This document shows positions 45,705 to 56,787 of a stretch of 64,000 bases of DNA, piece after piece. Source of the DNA: Clarireedia homoeocarpa (Eukaryota; Ascomycota; Leotiomycetes; Helotiales; Rutstroemiaceae); assembly GCA_001465935.1 (NCBI GenBank), contig LNKV01000009.1, positions 434,001 through 498,000 on the forward strand, in the 5' to 3' direction. A program made the position numbers and the translations under genes. The notes below the pieces were generated by a model, which was not told the DNA's origin, searched no databases, and was given only the letters and a program-made list of their open reading frames with translations. Within the stretch, counting starts at the first letter, position 1, and each line of letters starts with the position of its first letter.

Positions 45705-47062
45705 ATGCCTCAATCACAGTCCTCGTTTGTGCGCTCAGCTAAGAAGTTTTACAAGAAATTGAATTTGAGGGCCCTGCCGATTGCATCAATTTTTGGCATT
45801 GTTGGGGCGAATTTGAATATCATGTCGTTGTTCAAGCAATTCGTTAGGTTTGCTTCGGATGCTGGTATGTATATGTTCCCTTTCAACTTGGGTTTGCCCT
45901 TCTTCTGATGCTTTCAATCCCTTCCTGGCGCCATGTTGTTCTGTTTTTCTCCCAACCTCCCCTTCATCACGTGACATGCGTTCGCATCCACTATACAACT
46001 ACACCCACAGAAACTGACATTGCATCCATAAAGCCGGTCTGGAAAGAACTCTTCGATTAATTCAAGCGTTATGTCAGACTCTGGCTTTTTACCCGTGGCT
46101 ATTGGCTGCGTTGTTGATGGGGAGAGGAAAGACGAGATCGAGAGCGAAATGGGATTGGTGGGGGGGAAAGGGGAAAGGGGATTTGTTTGCGGATGTACAG
46201 GAGGGATTGGGGAAGGCTAGAGGGCAGTTGGTTTTGGGTAAGTGTTTCTGGAGGGGGATGTGTGCGTTGAGGATTGGGAGATGAGGAGGGCAGAAGTTGG
46301 GCATGGTTTGGTTTGGGAGGTGGGGGGGGCGGTGAGGGGTTGGAGGGGTAAAATTTTGCAGTGGGAACATCATGCTAATTGGCCTTGGTGTATAGGAAGA
46401 CGGTATTTGCGATTCTTCCGCTTCGTGGGATGTTTTGAGAAAGCATGGGATATCTTCAAGTACGACAGTGGATTGAGGATGTTGATCGGTGTTGGGAAGT
46501 CAGGGTTTTTGGGTGCTTATTTGCTTCGTAAGTTGTATTCTCAACCTTCAACAAAAAATATTGCTAATACGTCTATGCAGTTGAAAGCTTGACCATTGTA
46601 AGTTATTTCTAGCATGGCATCGATCCAACGCAGTACATAAGATTACTAACACACCCACCTCAGCTCGACATGATGGGCGTCTGCTCCACTCCATGGGCAG
46701 ACTTCCTCGTAGTCGAAAGCAACAAATTCTGGTTCTACGCACTAGTCGTCTCCATCGTCGGAGAACTCTACGAACTCTGGTACATCTGCTTTGGCAACTC
46801 TCAACCCGCATCTACTACCAAATCCAGAACATCAGAGAAATCATCAGCCGCTAGTTCAAAAGAGAAAACTAAGAGATCGTGGGAGAAAAGATCGAAGATT
46901 AAAGGAATTGCGTTGAGAATCGTGACTGATGCGACTGATCTTTTGGTTCCGGGTGCGGTTACCGGTTGGATACCGACGGATCCGGGGGTTGTAGGCATTG
47001 CGACGATGATTAGTACTGTGCTGAGTTCGAGAGATTTGTGGGAGAGGGCGGGAAGGAGGTAG
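45705..47062 (+). CDS. Peroxisomal membrane biogenesis protein, PEX11 family
   Basis: Five exons, 45705-45864, 46034-46237, 46396-46527, 46581-46597 and 46664-47062, give 303 aa. Exon 4 is a 17-nt microexon (tt gaa agc ttg acc att) that yields LESLTI and keeps the frame between acceptor TATGCAG and donor GTAAGT. Diagnostic PEX11 features are GLERTLRLIQALCQTLAFYP (the amphipathic membrane-bending helix), YLRFFRFVGCFEKAWDIFKY, and a C-terminal hydrophobic pair with WFYALVVSIVGELYELWYIC and ATDLLVPGAVTGWIPTDPGV..IATMISTVLSSRDLW. It is expected in the peroxisomal membrane, promoting elongation and division. The basic WWGGKGKGD insert and a Ser/Lys-rich loop (KSRTSEKSSAASSKEKTK) are divergent parts. 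It resembles the fungal PEX11C group more than PEX11A. Confidence 0.85.
46581..46597 (+). other. 17-nt microexon of the PEX11-family gene
   Basis: Flanked by ctatgcag| and |gtaagttatt; required to keep the downstream LDMMGVCSTPW frame joined to GAYLL. Confidence 0.7.
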
Positions 47063-47496
47063 GGATTACAGGAGGACGAATGGGTATATACATAAATGGG
47101 ATGGATAGACGGACAGATTTCATGAGATATGAGCAATGTTGATGGATGATAGGTGATGTATTTTATATAAAAGTTTCGCTCCTGACGCCTTTTTAAATGA
47201 ATGTGTGTGGTTTCATTTTATATAACCAAGGTAACAATTTCCGTACAGCTTAGAAAGCGTATACATCTTGAGAACGAGCACAGTGCGGCTATGCCCATCA
47301 TATATCATGCATGTAACTCGATCAAATCGTAACGATCATAAGGATTGAACAGATAAAACATCAAATCTGTCCAATGCCAAGAAAGGAAGAGCGGACAGCA
47401 TCGAAGCTCGTAACCACTTGGAAAGTATTGCAATGTGAACTCTGGTTATTTATCGAAGAGGCCACCCTGCCCACCAACCCCATCGTAGGAGATACC
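47063..47496. other. Convergent spacer
   Basis: 434 bp between two converging genes; AT-rich; nothing recognised. Confidence 0.5.
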
Positions 47497-48204
47497 TTAC
47501 ACCATATTCTCCGCAGTTTGTGCCACGGCAGGAGCAACAACGGCATCGTCAGCATCACGATACTGCAACATCGCATCACTACTACGCTCCTTATGAAACT
47601 TGAACACGAGAGCGAAAGTAGAGTCTCTGATTGGAAGAGCGATGATATATTGCAAAGTCCTATTTCACAGCAACAGTCAGATGTGGCACCCGGATTTTAC
47701 ACTTTTGAGATAGACTTACATGACTGTGAAAGAGAGTCCAATTGAAGAAAGCACACGGTAAGTACGATGATTATGACTCACTCCGACAATCATGGAGATC
47801 ATAAGACTAACGGCGAGCAATACGTCGACGACATGTGTCGCGCTTGCTCCATTCGGTTGCACGGATATAGTGCGTCTCCAAGCACCGCAGCTGATCTCGA
47901 TGTCGACGTGGAAAACCGAGGAGATGAAGCTGTGGAGGATGCGGAGGACGTTGAAGACGATGCCGAACATGAGGAAGACCTCGGCGGCGATGAAGTTGTT
48001 GCCGTATCCGTCTTCGATGAAGAGGACGAAGGCTGGGAGGGCCATGGCGAAGTTGGCGATGCGGAGAATGAGGACGTAGTTAATGGAGAGACGGCAGGTT
48101 CGTCCTGCATGGCTGGATTCAATGGGATAGAGGGGGGAGTTGAGGGGCATACGTTCGCTGTCTGTGGAATCCCTTGGGAGAGGTTGGTAGGTTGGTGAGC
48201 CCAT
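47497..48204 (-). CDS. Four-TM membrane protein, hypothetical
   Basis: Two exons, 48204-47720 and 47659-47497, give 215 aa. The 59-nt intron runs from GTAAGT to AATAG and splits the codon AT|G. The protein starts MGSPTYQPLPRDS and has four hydrophobic segments: YVLILRIANFAMALPAFVLF, FIAAEVFLMFGIVFNVLRIL, HVVDVLLAVSLMISMIVGVS and VLSSIGLSFTVMTLQYIIAL. A cytoplasmic C terminus ends DDAVVAPAVAQTAENMV. The YxPLP start and the four-helix plan are seen in small fungal integral membrane proteins of unknown role. I do not recognise a named family. The whole antisense strand is also open for 140 codons, which I treat as a shadow. Confidence 0.75.
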
Positions 48205-49406
48205 GATGAAAGGGAGAGTGTGCGTAGATTGATTGTATATATTTAAGTGAAGCTTTGGTGTATATTGTTTTGACAGAGCAACAAGAGTCTTCTATGCGAA
48301 TAAAGAAATGCTCAAGACGATATCAATTACTGATATTTTCTAGGCAACCAACATATGATCGCTGGACCAGTGTTGTTCAGTGTACGTGAAACTAGCGTGC
48401 TTCATAATAAAAACGCGTCTTCATTGAAGAAGGCAGGCAGATTCTGACTGCAGTCAATTGGCTATCTCACCCCTAACTGTTAGAAGTGATGGACGAGAAG
48501 GATCAGGCTGTGCGTCTTACCACAGCCACAATCTGCGAGCCTTCCGATCCTTGCAACCCTTGATGCATCACCATAACTCGTTATTCCCACAGGGGCTGGT
48601 TTTAATTCACGCTGGATCAACGAATACGTTGCTCTGCATTTGAGAGCCACGCGCTCTGACTTCCCATTGGGCATTAGCAATGCTGAGTGCTTGTCGACTC
48701 ACATGACTCGGCAGCATTAGGAAGCGTGCCATTAGCAATGTGAGAGCAGGTTGGTGGTGATGTCCTTTGCCCCAGTCTTTATCTAGCACTGAGGGGCTCT
48801 CTACAGAGCATACATTAAATTCACACTGTGCACCTACCAGCTGTACTGACTTGAGCTAATCTTCATATTCGTATATTTCCACCCCGCTCAGCTTGTCCAA
48901 GCAACTGCTCCTACAGCTCTGCTAATTAACAAGCAAATACTTGCGTGCAGTAAATCTACTGCGTGTTACCCTCAAGAATTGGTATATCCGTCATGAATAG
49001 TATCCCCCCAAAAAATAAAAGTAAAATGTAAATGTACCCCACGCTGGAATATCTCACACAAGGAAACTCCCACTTCCGACACTGATTGGCACTGGTATTT
49101 CGTAATCCCGTCAATAAATAAGTTAAAAAAAAAAACACCATTTAGTAAGAAACAAGCAAAGAATCCCTCGCTATGCATGAAATGCCCTGATATGTAATCC
49201 ATCAGTCCAAAAACGCCCGCCGATAACCTCAGAATGAACCGAGGGAGACGTGAAGATGTAGGATATGATGCAAAGGAGATGTTGCAAAAGCCATGCTATA
49301 GTACGCCGTAAGCTCTACTTCCGAGGATCTCATTGAGCTCCCATGACCGACGTTCGATTCCACACACCACTATAATCAATTTCATTAGACGTTTAAAATC
49401 GTACAT
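48205..49406. other. Intergenic spacer
   Basis: About 1.2 kb between the promoter of the 4-TM gene and the 3' end of the Cdc4/FWD1 gene, containing short A-tracts near 49008-49018 and 49124-49134. No gene recognised. Confidence 0.5.
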
Positions 49407-52400
49407 TCATGGTCCTGCCACATCGTCGTCTACAACGACAACCCTCTCGGATTCATCGTTGCCAGGGAGAAGAATGCGGTGACCACGTTCCGACGCCGGG
49501 ACACCATCGCGGGATGCGCCGAAATCAAGGACCTGCACAATTTGTTAATCAACAGCACATGGCTGTGCTACGGACATGGTGACTTACCTCAACATATGTA
49601 AAGTTATCCCTCTGGACTGCCGCTACGCATCTACGCTCATCAAATTTGACTTGCCATACACCACTCAAATCAGCCAACAAGTCTTTGATGCACTCGCCAG
49701 TCTTAACGTCCCACATTTTCAGGGTGCGATCAGATCCAGAAATTACTTTCTGTCCATCATGTTGGAAGCAAGTGATTGCTCCAGTGTGAGCACTCAAGGT
49801 ACTCTTACATACACCACTCTCCGGGTCCCAGATTCTCAACGTGGAGTCGGCAGCAGCTGAGACAAGACGCTCATCACGTAGATCCAAAAGACCGACCAGG
49901 GACGTGTGTCCTTCGAGTGTGAAGAGACATGAGCCAGTCTCGAGCGACCACACCTTAACGAATGTATCCATCGAACCACTAATGCATCGATTGCGTTTGT
50001 GATCTAGTACGACACTGTAAACCTTCGCATTGTGTCCTATCAGTCGATGGAGAACCTCCCCAGTGGAAATTTTCCATACTCTTACGCTGGAGTCGTAACT
50101 ACCACTGACCAGCGTGTCTTGGTGGGCAGCAATAGCACGTACGGAATGTGTGTGGCCACCCAAGACGCGGACAAAATAAGGGCAGTCTGCATCATTCGCT
50201 GGCGGGCCTGTTTGAATATATCGCTTGTCCCCTTGTTCTGGAAGTCTCCAAACGCGCAATTGAGAATCTCGAGAACCAGTGATAATGAGTGGCTTTTCAG
50301 GAACCATGATAGGCTTCCCGCTCGGTGTTCTGCCCGCCTCGGTAGGCATAAGAATCTGTAAGCATCTCACCGTGGAAGTGTGTCCATGGAAGACCTGAGT
50401 ACAAAGGCCCTTCTCAATGTCCCAAACTCGAACCGAACGATCAGTTGAACCAGAAACGAGAATGTTTCCTTCATACTGTAGGGCCCAGACACCTCCGTCA
50501 TGTCCCGCGAGCTTTTTACGCAGTGCCCCAGTTTTTGTATCGTAGACATGAATACAAGTATCATCACTACCAGTTAAAATTTTCTCATCGTCAAATTGAA
50601 GACATGTGATGACATGAGCCGGGTGGGCCTTGAATGCCATGTGATGGGGTTCAACCTTACGGTTTGTCCAACTGTGGCGGAGGAAATAGTGTCGGCGGTA
50701 CAAAGATTTAAAGAGGTGCAGTTTTCGCAACTCTGGCAGGCCTAGTTGAGGATCAGGAACCGCTAATGCAGCAGCACTGGCAGCGCTCATAGGACCCTCA
50801 GATTTGTGATATCTCGCGGTGTGTGGATATTTAGCAATGAGTTCCTGTGCTCTTGCAGAGAAATCATTACCTGTGGCTCTTCGCTTCACACGCTCTGAAC
50901 CTGTGCTCACGGTTGGCCGCTTCCGCTTACTGACAACTCGTGGTCTCCTCGTCGAATCATTTCTGCTATACCCAGCGATAGAAGGCTCCCCATCGATTGA
51001 TTTCGTGGTGTCCTTCACACTTAGATCCATCTCATAGCCATCCGGTCCGTAGGGATCCTGCCACGCCCAGCCCTGGTGTATCGCCCGCTCAAGCTCGCCA
51101 GCTTGAAGCACAAACCCATCACGATCGAAAAGCTCTTTCCAACCTGTTTCATTCGAGTCGATGACATTCCTCCATCGCTTAGATACCTGCGCAGCACGGC
51201 ATAAATCTCGGTGATCTAGGTAACTTAGAATATGAAGGCTTAATTCCGTCGGAAGTTCGTCGAGGAAGTCGCACTTAAGGGCCGGGTTGACGAAGTTTGC
51301 CACAGCTCTAAGTGTTTTCTTAGAACACCTCCGGCTCAATTGATACATCATAAGTGTCTTCATTTCGTTGGGCATCGAATCAAAGGTCTCCAACATTGAA
51401 CCAATTTCCATGACCGTGGAGAATTGCGTATGAAGGCCTGCAGAAGAGCGTTGGGGTCCCATGTTGGCGCCTCTTGTTTTGGGTACGCGAAGTGTACATT
51501 CGTCGATGTCCTGGCTGCCAGCAGGCGGGCTTGCTACATTATCAACACCGTCAAATCCGGTAGGAGCATTGGGGAACATATCGTCAGCCTGTAATTCTGC
51601 CGAAGTGAAGGTTGGGGAAAGCCCTGGGCTTGGCAGACTAGCATTTTGGGCTGCTGCCGTATTTAGATGAGGGCGCTGTCCTTCAATGAAATTTGTTACC
51701 GGGAACTCAGAAAGCTCAAGATCAGATTCTGCAACTGGTGGTGTAGCAACGGCACTGTTAAAAGCCTCTCGGGTAGCAGTCTGTGACGGACTAGCTGGGT
51801 CCTCAAAAGAATCGTTCTGACTTAAACCCGATTGTGGTGTATAGGTGCTGGCGGATAATCGAGATGCCTGTGGCCGTGGAAAATCCCTAGACGACTCTAC
51901 TTCTGACATATCAGGAGTGGCAGGGAGATCGGACACACTTATTCCGAGCGCTAGATTGCGACGTCGGCTTTCCTGAAGTGTGTCTCTCGAATGGCCTTTA
52001 CGGAGTTCAGGTACCTTGGAGCTGCTTGGTCTTGAGACGTTCTGCATCGGAGATCTATAGCGATGATTAGATGGGCTTATCGTCCTCAGCGTCTTCTTGG
52101 TATCATTAATTGCTCCATCTAGTTTGCTCGGTCGTTCCCATTTATCGCCATCAGCTTGGTCTAGTAAGGGCGGGTAGGATTTACGGAGGGGGGATCTCTT
52201 CGCACTCTAAAGATACTCAGAAGTTAGCCTAAGATGTGCAAACATTATTATGTATGGAGCCGGTCAAACCTCGCGCACGACACTCCGGAAGTCATCCTCC
52301 CCAAAATCAATCCGTTGTCCGTTGATCTCATACGAAAATTTGGCAAGTTCTGGCGGCGTCGGTTTTAGTGCGAGTGGATATTCTCTCGCATCGAGGGAGT

Positions 52401-52728
52401 CGAGTGATCGGGGGCTCTGGAAGAGTAGTGGCGGGTATGATCTTTTAGTTGTAGTGGTGGTTGTGACGGTTTTTGTTTCTATACAATCCGCGAGTTCAAC
52501 TTGTAACCTAGAGGTGCATTGACCCGCATCGTCCGAATCTTCCCACCCAAGAGAGACGGTATGGCTTGAGCGAGGACGTCGAGTCTCCACGCTGTGTTGT
52601 AGCATTTTTCCATTCGAGACAAACGGACTCGGGGAGGTATCAGGTACGAATTTTGGGCTGGTAGACTCTTGGGAGGTTTGTGTCGAGGCCGCTCGTCGTT
52701 TGCTATGAGGTCTATGTGGTGAATCCAT
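49407..52728 (-). CDS. cdc4: F-box/WD40 ubiquitin-ligase adaptor Cdc4/FWD1
   Basis: Three exons, 52728-52270, 52206-49588 and 49532-49407, give 1067 aa. The introns are 63 and 55 nt; the start is ATG before DSPHRPHSKRRAAS. The first 380 residues are disordered. Then follow EMKTLMMYQLSRRCSKKTLR (a dimerisation-type segment) and the F-box at about 465-510 (FLDELPTELSLHILSYLDHR, CRAAQVSKRWR). Seven WD40 blades span about 675-1025, with repeated GSxDxxVRVWD-type ends (SGSTDRSVRVWDIEKG, SGSYDSSVRVWKISTG, SAAADSTLRIWDPESG). The tail ends in VLDFGASRDG, as in Neurospora FWD1. It is the substrate receptor of an SCF ubiquitin ligase that binds phosphodegrons; homologues govern cell-cycle inhibitor turnover and FRQ clock-protein decay. 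Without exon 3 the protein would lose its conserved last strand. Confidence 0.93.
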
Positions 52729-54368
52729 TGCGAAAGATGAAATGAGCCCAGTGTGTGTGAAGTAGGTAGCCACGAGTGCCACGAAAGGTCAGGACAAAAT
52801 GCTGACTGGCCCCCTCTCTTTGACCCTAAACGCGTTTTTTGACACGAGGCTGGTGACAAGCGAAGTTTTCCGCAACCTTTATTCGACCCCTATAAGCCCA
52901 CGAGACCGACAACCATAGTATAGTCCGAGTATGCCAGGTCTGTGAAATGTATCGTTGAACGTGGCGGGGACGGTTGGGTAAATGTTCGTGCAGAGACACA
53001 ATATGTGGGTTCGATTAGAAGGCGAGGTGCAAGTGGTCGGACTTGGGAAGCGGAATGAAGGCGTTAGACGGAAGTCGAGGTCTATTAGAAAAAGGAAAGA
53101 AAAACGGTTTTGCAGAGGAAATGATCGGAGTGAATAGTGATGTGAAAGAGATTCCTCTGCAGCGTTTGGAAAGTGGAGGTGGAGATTTCCAAAAGCTGTC
53201 GGCTATCCCGCTCAGAATTAGCGTGGATCAATGAGCATGCGATGCAAGCGCACACACAGTACGTACATGTTCATGTGCTCGAGTACATCACAATAAAAAG
53301 CTGCCCAGGCGTCTAGGGCTACGCTGTCTACTTTTGTTCGTGTGCCGGAGCGACAAACCGACCGTGGAATTCTTTCGATGCCCTCCAACACGTTGTTTCT
53401 CTTCTGCGATATCCTACCAGCCCTAGAAATGGTTGCAGTATCTGAGCTCTAAATGTCGCCGCGTGCTTTTGTTGCCACTCGTTTCGCATCTTCATGGAGC
53501 CTTGGGCATTTGCTATGGCTGCTGCAGAACACACGGAATGCAGAAAAGGAGAAAGCATACAGAAAGCAGTAAGCAGGCACATTATAAAGCGTCGCCCTTT
53601 ATACAAATAAGACTGCCGGTCATTCCGAGGGCGCCGGGACTTTGGATGAGTGAGTGTACGGTACTTGATACGCACTCATGCAGCTGTACAAGTCGTACCT
53701 GTATCTGACGGGATGAAACGCCTTCTACTTCCGTAAGACATAAAGAAGCGTGTCAAATATGACGAGCCTCAATTGATGCTTGGTTCATGGTACATTGCTC
53801 TCTTGCGTTGGTTCAAATGTTGTCGGCATGGATACCTAGTAGCCATTGCAACCTCTATTAACCCCTCCTTCGTGTGTCTACTCTTATCTACCAAAAGTGG
53901 CCAGTTTCGGCCTCGTACGCAGGTGTCTTTGTACTCGTACGCAGATATCTTTGTAGCATTAAAACTCAATGTTATCAAGACTACAGAGCCAAGGAGGCGA
54001 TCAGGCTATTTCGTGTATTGAAAATTTGAAAGTGAAGAGAAGTATAGATTGCAAGATACCTACTACCGAAGACCTACCTTCCTTAAATGTTACTGCGATC
54101 CTCCTATCCACACTTCTTCTCGTCCTGAGCCATCTCCCTTCAATGCCTACATCCTATTCTATGTCATCTCAAATCCGAATGCTCTGTCTCATTCTTTCAT
54201 TTCAATCTATCCTCAGCCCAATCTCAATCATTTCTTAGTAGTTTACACTTTGATACATGCGAATGATATACTCAGCGTACAGCCATACCCCACTGCCACT
54301 ACCAAATAGAGTCAACATTTTCGGATTGCAGGCCATTTGAGCTCTGTACCGAATCTCGTTTCTCAATC
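52729..54368. promoter_or_regulatory. Divergent region Cdc4/FWD1 - Hop1
   Basis: 1.64 kb between two divergent starts. A T/C-rich stretch (54090-54250) precedes the Hop1 ATG. No supported gene; open frames at 53328-54309 are weak. Confidence 0.45.
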
Positions 54369-56787
54369 ATGGGACCCAAATTGCTCATGCGTCCTGCAAA
54401 AGGAAGACCACAGCCTCAGCCTGCCGTTAAAGCCGCTCCCAAGCCTGTCCCAAAAGCTGCTCCAAAACCGAAAGACAAAGCTGTGGCTCCAGTTGAATCC
54501 GCGAAGCCCATACAGGACGTTCTCCTTACTCAGAAGCATAGTTTTGAACTTGTCAAAATCGGTATCAATGTCGCTGTGGGTACCTTGTTCCGCGAAGCCT
54601 CATTCCGTATTCTACAATCTACTGACTATTTACTGTCAGATTAGTCAATATGTCTTCGCAAGGTACGTCAAAGAAGTTCTTGCTGTGAATACTGCTAATG
54701 CCATCCTATTTGCAGACAGTTCTTCCCGAGCAATGTCTACCAGACACGAGTGTACGATGCGTCAATTAAAGGCTATGATTATGAGATGTTTATGAAGGGT
54801 TGCAATGTGCCTACAAATTTCAACCACAACAATGCAAGCAGAGATATCATATCGTTCAACTCTGTTGTTCGGGGTTCTGGCCATCCTGGCGTTGAAAAGT
54901 TACTTGATTGGCTGGTAGTGAACGGCTTTGCGTCGACGAGACGGATACCGCTGACATGCTTTAGGAATTTGGTGTCGCTGCTGCGGTGAAAGATAAATGC
55001 CTCGCGAAACTTCAGCTCTCCCTATACCACAAGGAAGTTGCACCCGAACATCTTCTTGAAGCCTTCACGATGAGTTTTACATACAACGAGAATACTACCG
55101 GCATCCATATTGCTACGTCTACGTCAAGTCGACCCAGTAACAAGATCGAACTTGGGCAGGCTCAGGAAGGCCTAAGGGATCTCATTGTACAGGTCATGAA
55201 CAATACCCAACATATCGGATGTAGATCTAGTAAGTATACATTCCGCCTTCGGAAGCTGACTACTTCAAGCTAATGAACAGCGCAGCTGGGCACAAAGTGA
55301 GTATGCAGTTGGTGTATAACCAGAACGAGCCTCCCAAGTCCGAATATCGTGGTTTTTGTGCTGGGGGGACTTCTTTGTTAATACCAGACAAATCCGGATC
55401 ATTGATTGGTAACTTGGATACGGGGATACACAAGTATGGAAATGCTGAATATTGGAGAAATCCAGGCTAACAGTTCAAGGCTCTCCATGGCATATTACAA
55501 TGCGCAAAGGTCTGCATCTTATATAAGAGACATTGATGATGCTACTTCCGAGTTAGGTCGATATCTACCCAGCATGGGACATACTCGAGCTTCTTCGATG
55601 GCCACGACCAGTGAAGGAACGCAACAGACAACTATACAGTGGCTTAATCGTATTGTAAGTGACAGGTACAATCATGTACTTGCACAACTGGGCCAAGCTT
55701 CCCACTTCCTCGCTTACTTCCCCAAAACACGTATCTGATACCCTCTATGCATTGGCTGACAAGTATTACTAGTCTCGCCGCAGAGATTCAGGCTGTATGG
55801 ACACACAATCAGTGCGAGAGTCGGGTCCTCTGGTACCAGGTTCTGGGGCGCCGGCCAGTTCTAATGACTTGGAAGATGGGGAGATTGTTTGCGAGTGTAG
55901 GAATAACGCTGACGAGGAAAATCTGGTAAGTTTATGCTTTCAAGCTCAAAAGAACATGGCTAAGATGAAGATCCAATGCATGAATTGCCGGGACTTCAGC
56001 CACAGTCAATGCTATGGATACAGAGTTGGAGGAAAGGAGCCATCGATCACAAACTTTTTGTGCTATAATTGCATTTGCGAAGAGGATATACCCAACATTG
56101 CACAGCAGATCTATCCGATCGTGATTCGCAGACGCGCCATTTACTACCTCGAGAAGTACGGCTTCGATTTCGTAGGTCTTAGCGATTACATGGGTAAGTC
56201 TTTACAACAACTGTTTGTCTATGTATGTAGCACTAACAACAAGAGCAGATCTGATGATGGAGCAAACAATGGAATTGGTTGATTCATTGGTGTCAGAAGG
56301 AATCATTATGAAAGACTCTAAATCTTCCCAAGTGGAGTTCTGCTTTGTTGACATTGAGAAAATGCGGCTCGAATACTTCGACCCAACCAAACATATAACC
56401 CCTTCCCAACTTGTAAGTTCTCCTTTGCAGGGCGGCTATCGGAAGTGGCTGAAAGAAAATTCATTGACGGTTTTATAGATCGCTAGTACAGCTCCCTACG
56501 AGGAACGAATTTCTTCCAGTCAGACATTGGCCAGCGAGAACCAAGAACCGCTTGAGTCTACACCGAGAATACAACGATTTAGTCAACCACACAACATGCT
56601 GCAAAGCACGCAATCATTTGACGACGATAGAACAATGACGCCAAGTTCTCAGAGAAGTTCTTCAATGGGATTGTCTGGCACTCGCAAGCGTCTAGGTAAT
56701 GACGTTCCACCTAATGCTTCTAAAAAGCGCTGTTGCAGAGAGCTTCTGGCAACCAGTCCTTTCAGTGTTCGATCAACATACCCTTAG
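54369..56787 (+). CDS. hop1: Meiotic chromosome-axis protein Hop1 (HORMA + PHD)
   Basis: Eleven proposed exons: 54369-54575, 54640-54662, 54716-54914, 54965-55229, 55286-55408, 55480-55509, 55557-55654, 55773-55925, 55971-56193, 56249-56412 and 56479-56787 (597 aa). The first donor is GTGGGT. The weakest junctions are around exons 6 and 7. After a basic Pro/Lys/Ala-rich start, the HORMA domain covers about residues 50-300 (SFELVKIGINVAISQYVFAR, YDYEMFMKGC, VEKLLDWLEFGV, SMQLVYNQNEPPKSEYRGF, then GSPWHI). A PHD finger follows at about 353-405 (VCEC, IQCMNCRDFSHSQCYGY, FLCYNC: the C4HC3 pattern). The C terminus is Ser-rich and ends in a basic segment (SGTRKRLGND, ASKKR). Hop1 forms the meiotic axis with Red1-type partners and promotes inter-homologue recombination. 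Domain order matches fungal Hop1 (S. cerevisiae about 605 aa). Confidence 0.82.
55926..55970 (+). other. 45-nt in-frame intron inside the Hop1 PHD finger
   Basis: Begins gtaagtttat and ends taagatgaag; no stop and a multiple of three. Removal places CRNNADEENL next to IQCMNC and gives normal PHD spacing. Retention would add 15 residues between the first and second zinc-ligand pairs. Confidence 0.6.

Noticed and set aside
47767..48198. 143-codon acidic plus-strand frame
   Set aside because: Exact antisense shadow of the four-TM protein; its Asp/Glu/Val richness mirrors the hydrophobic codons opposite.
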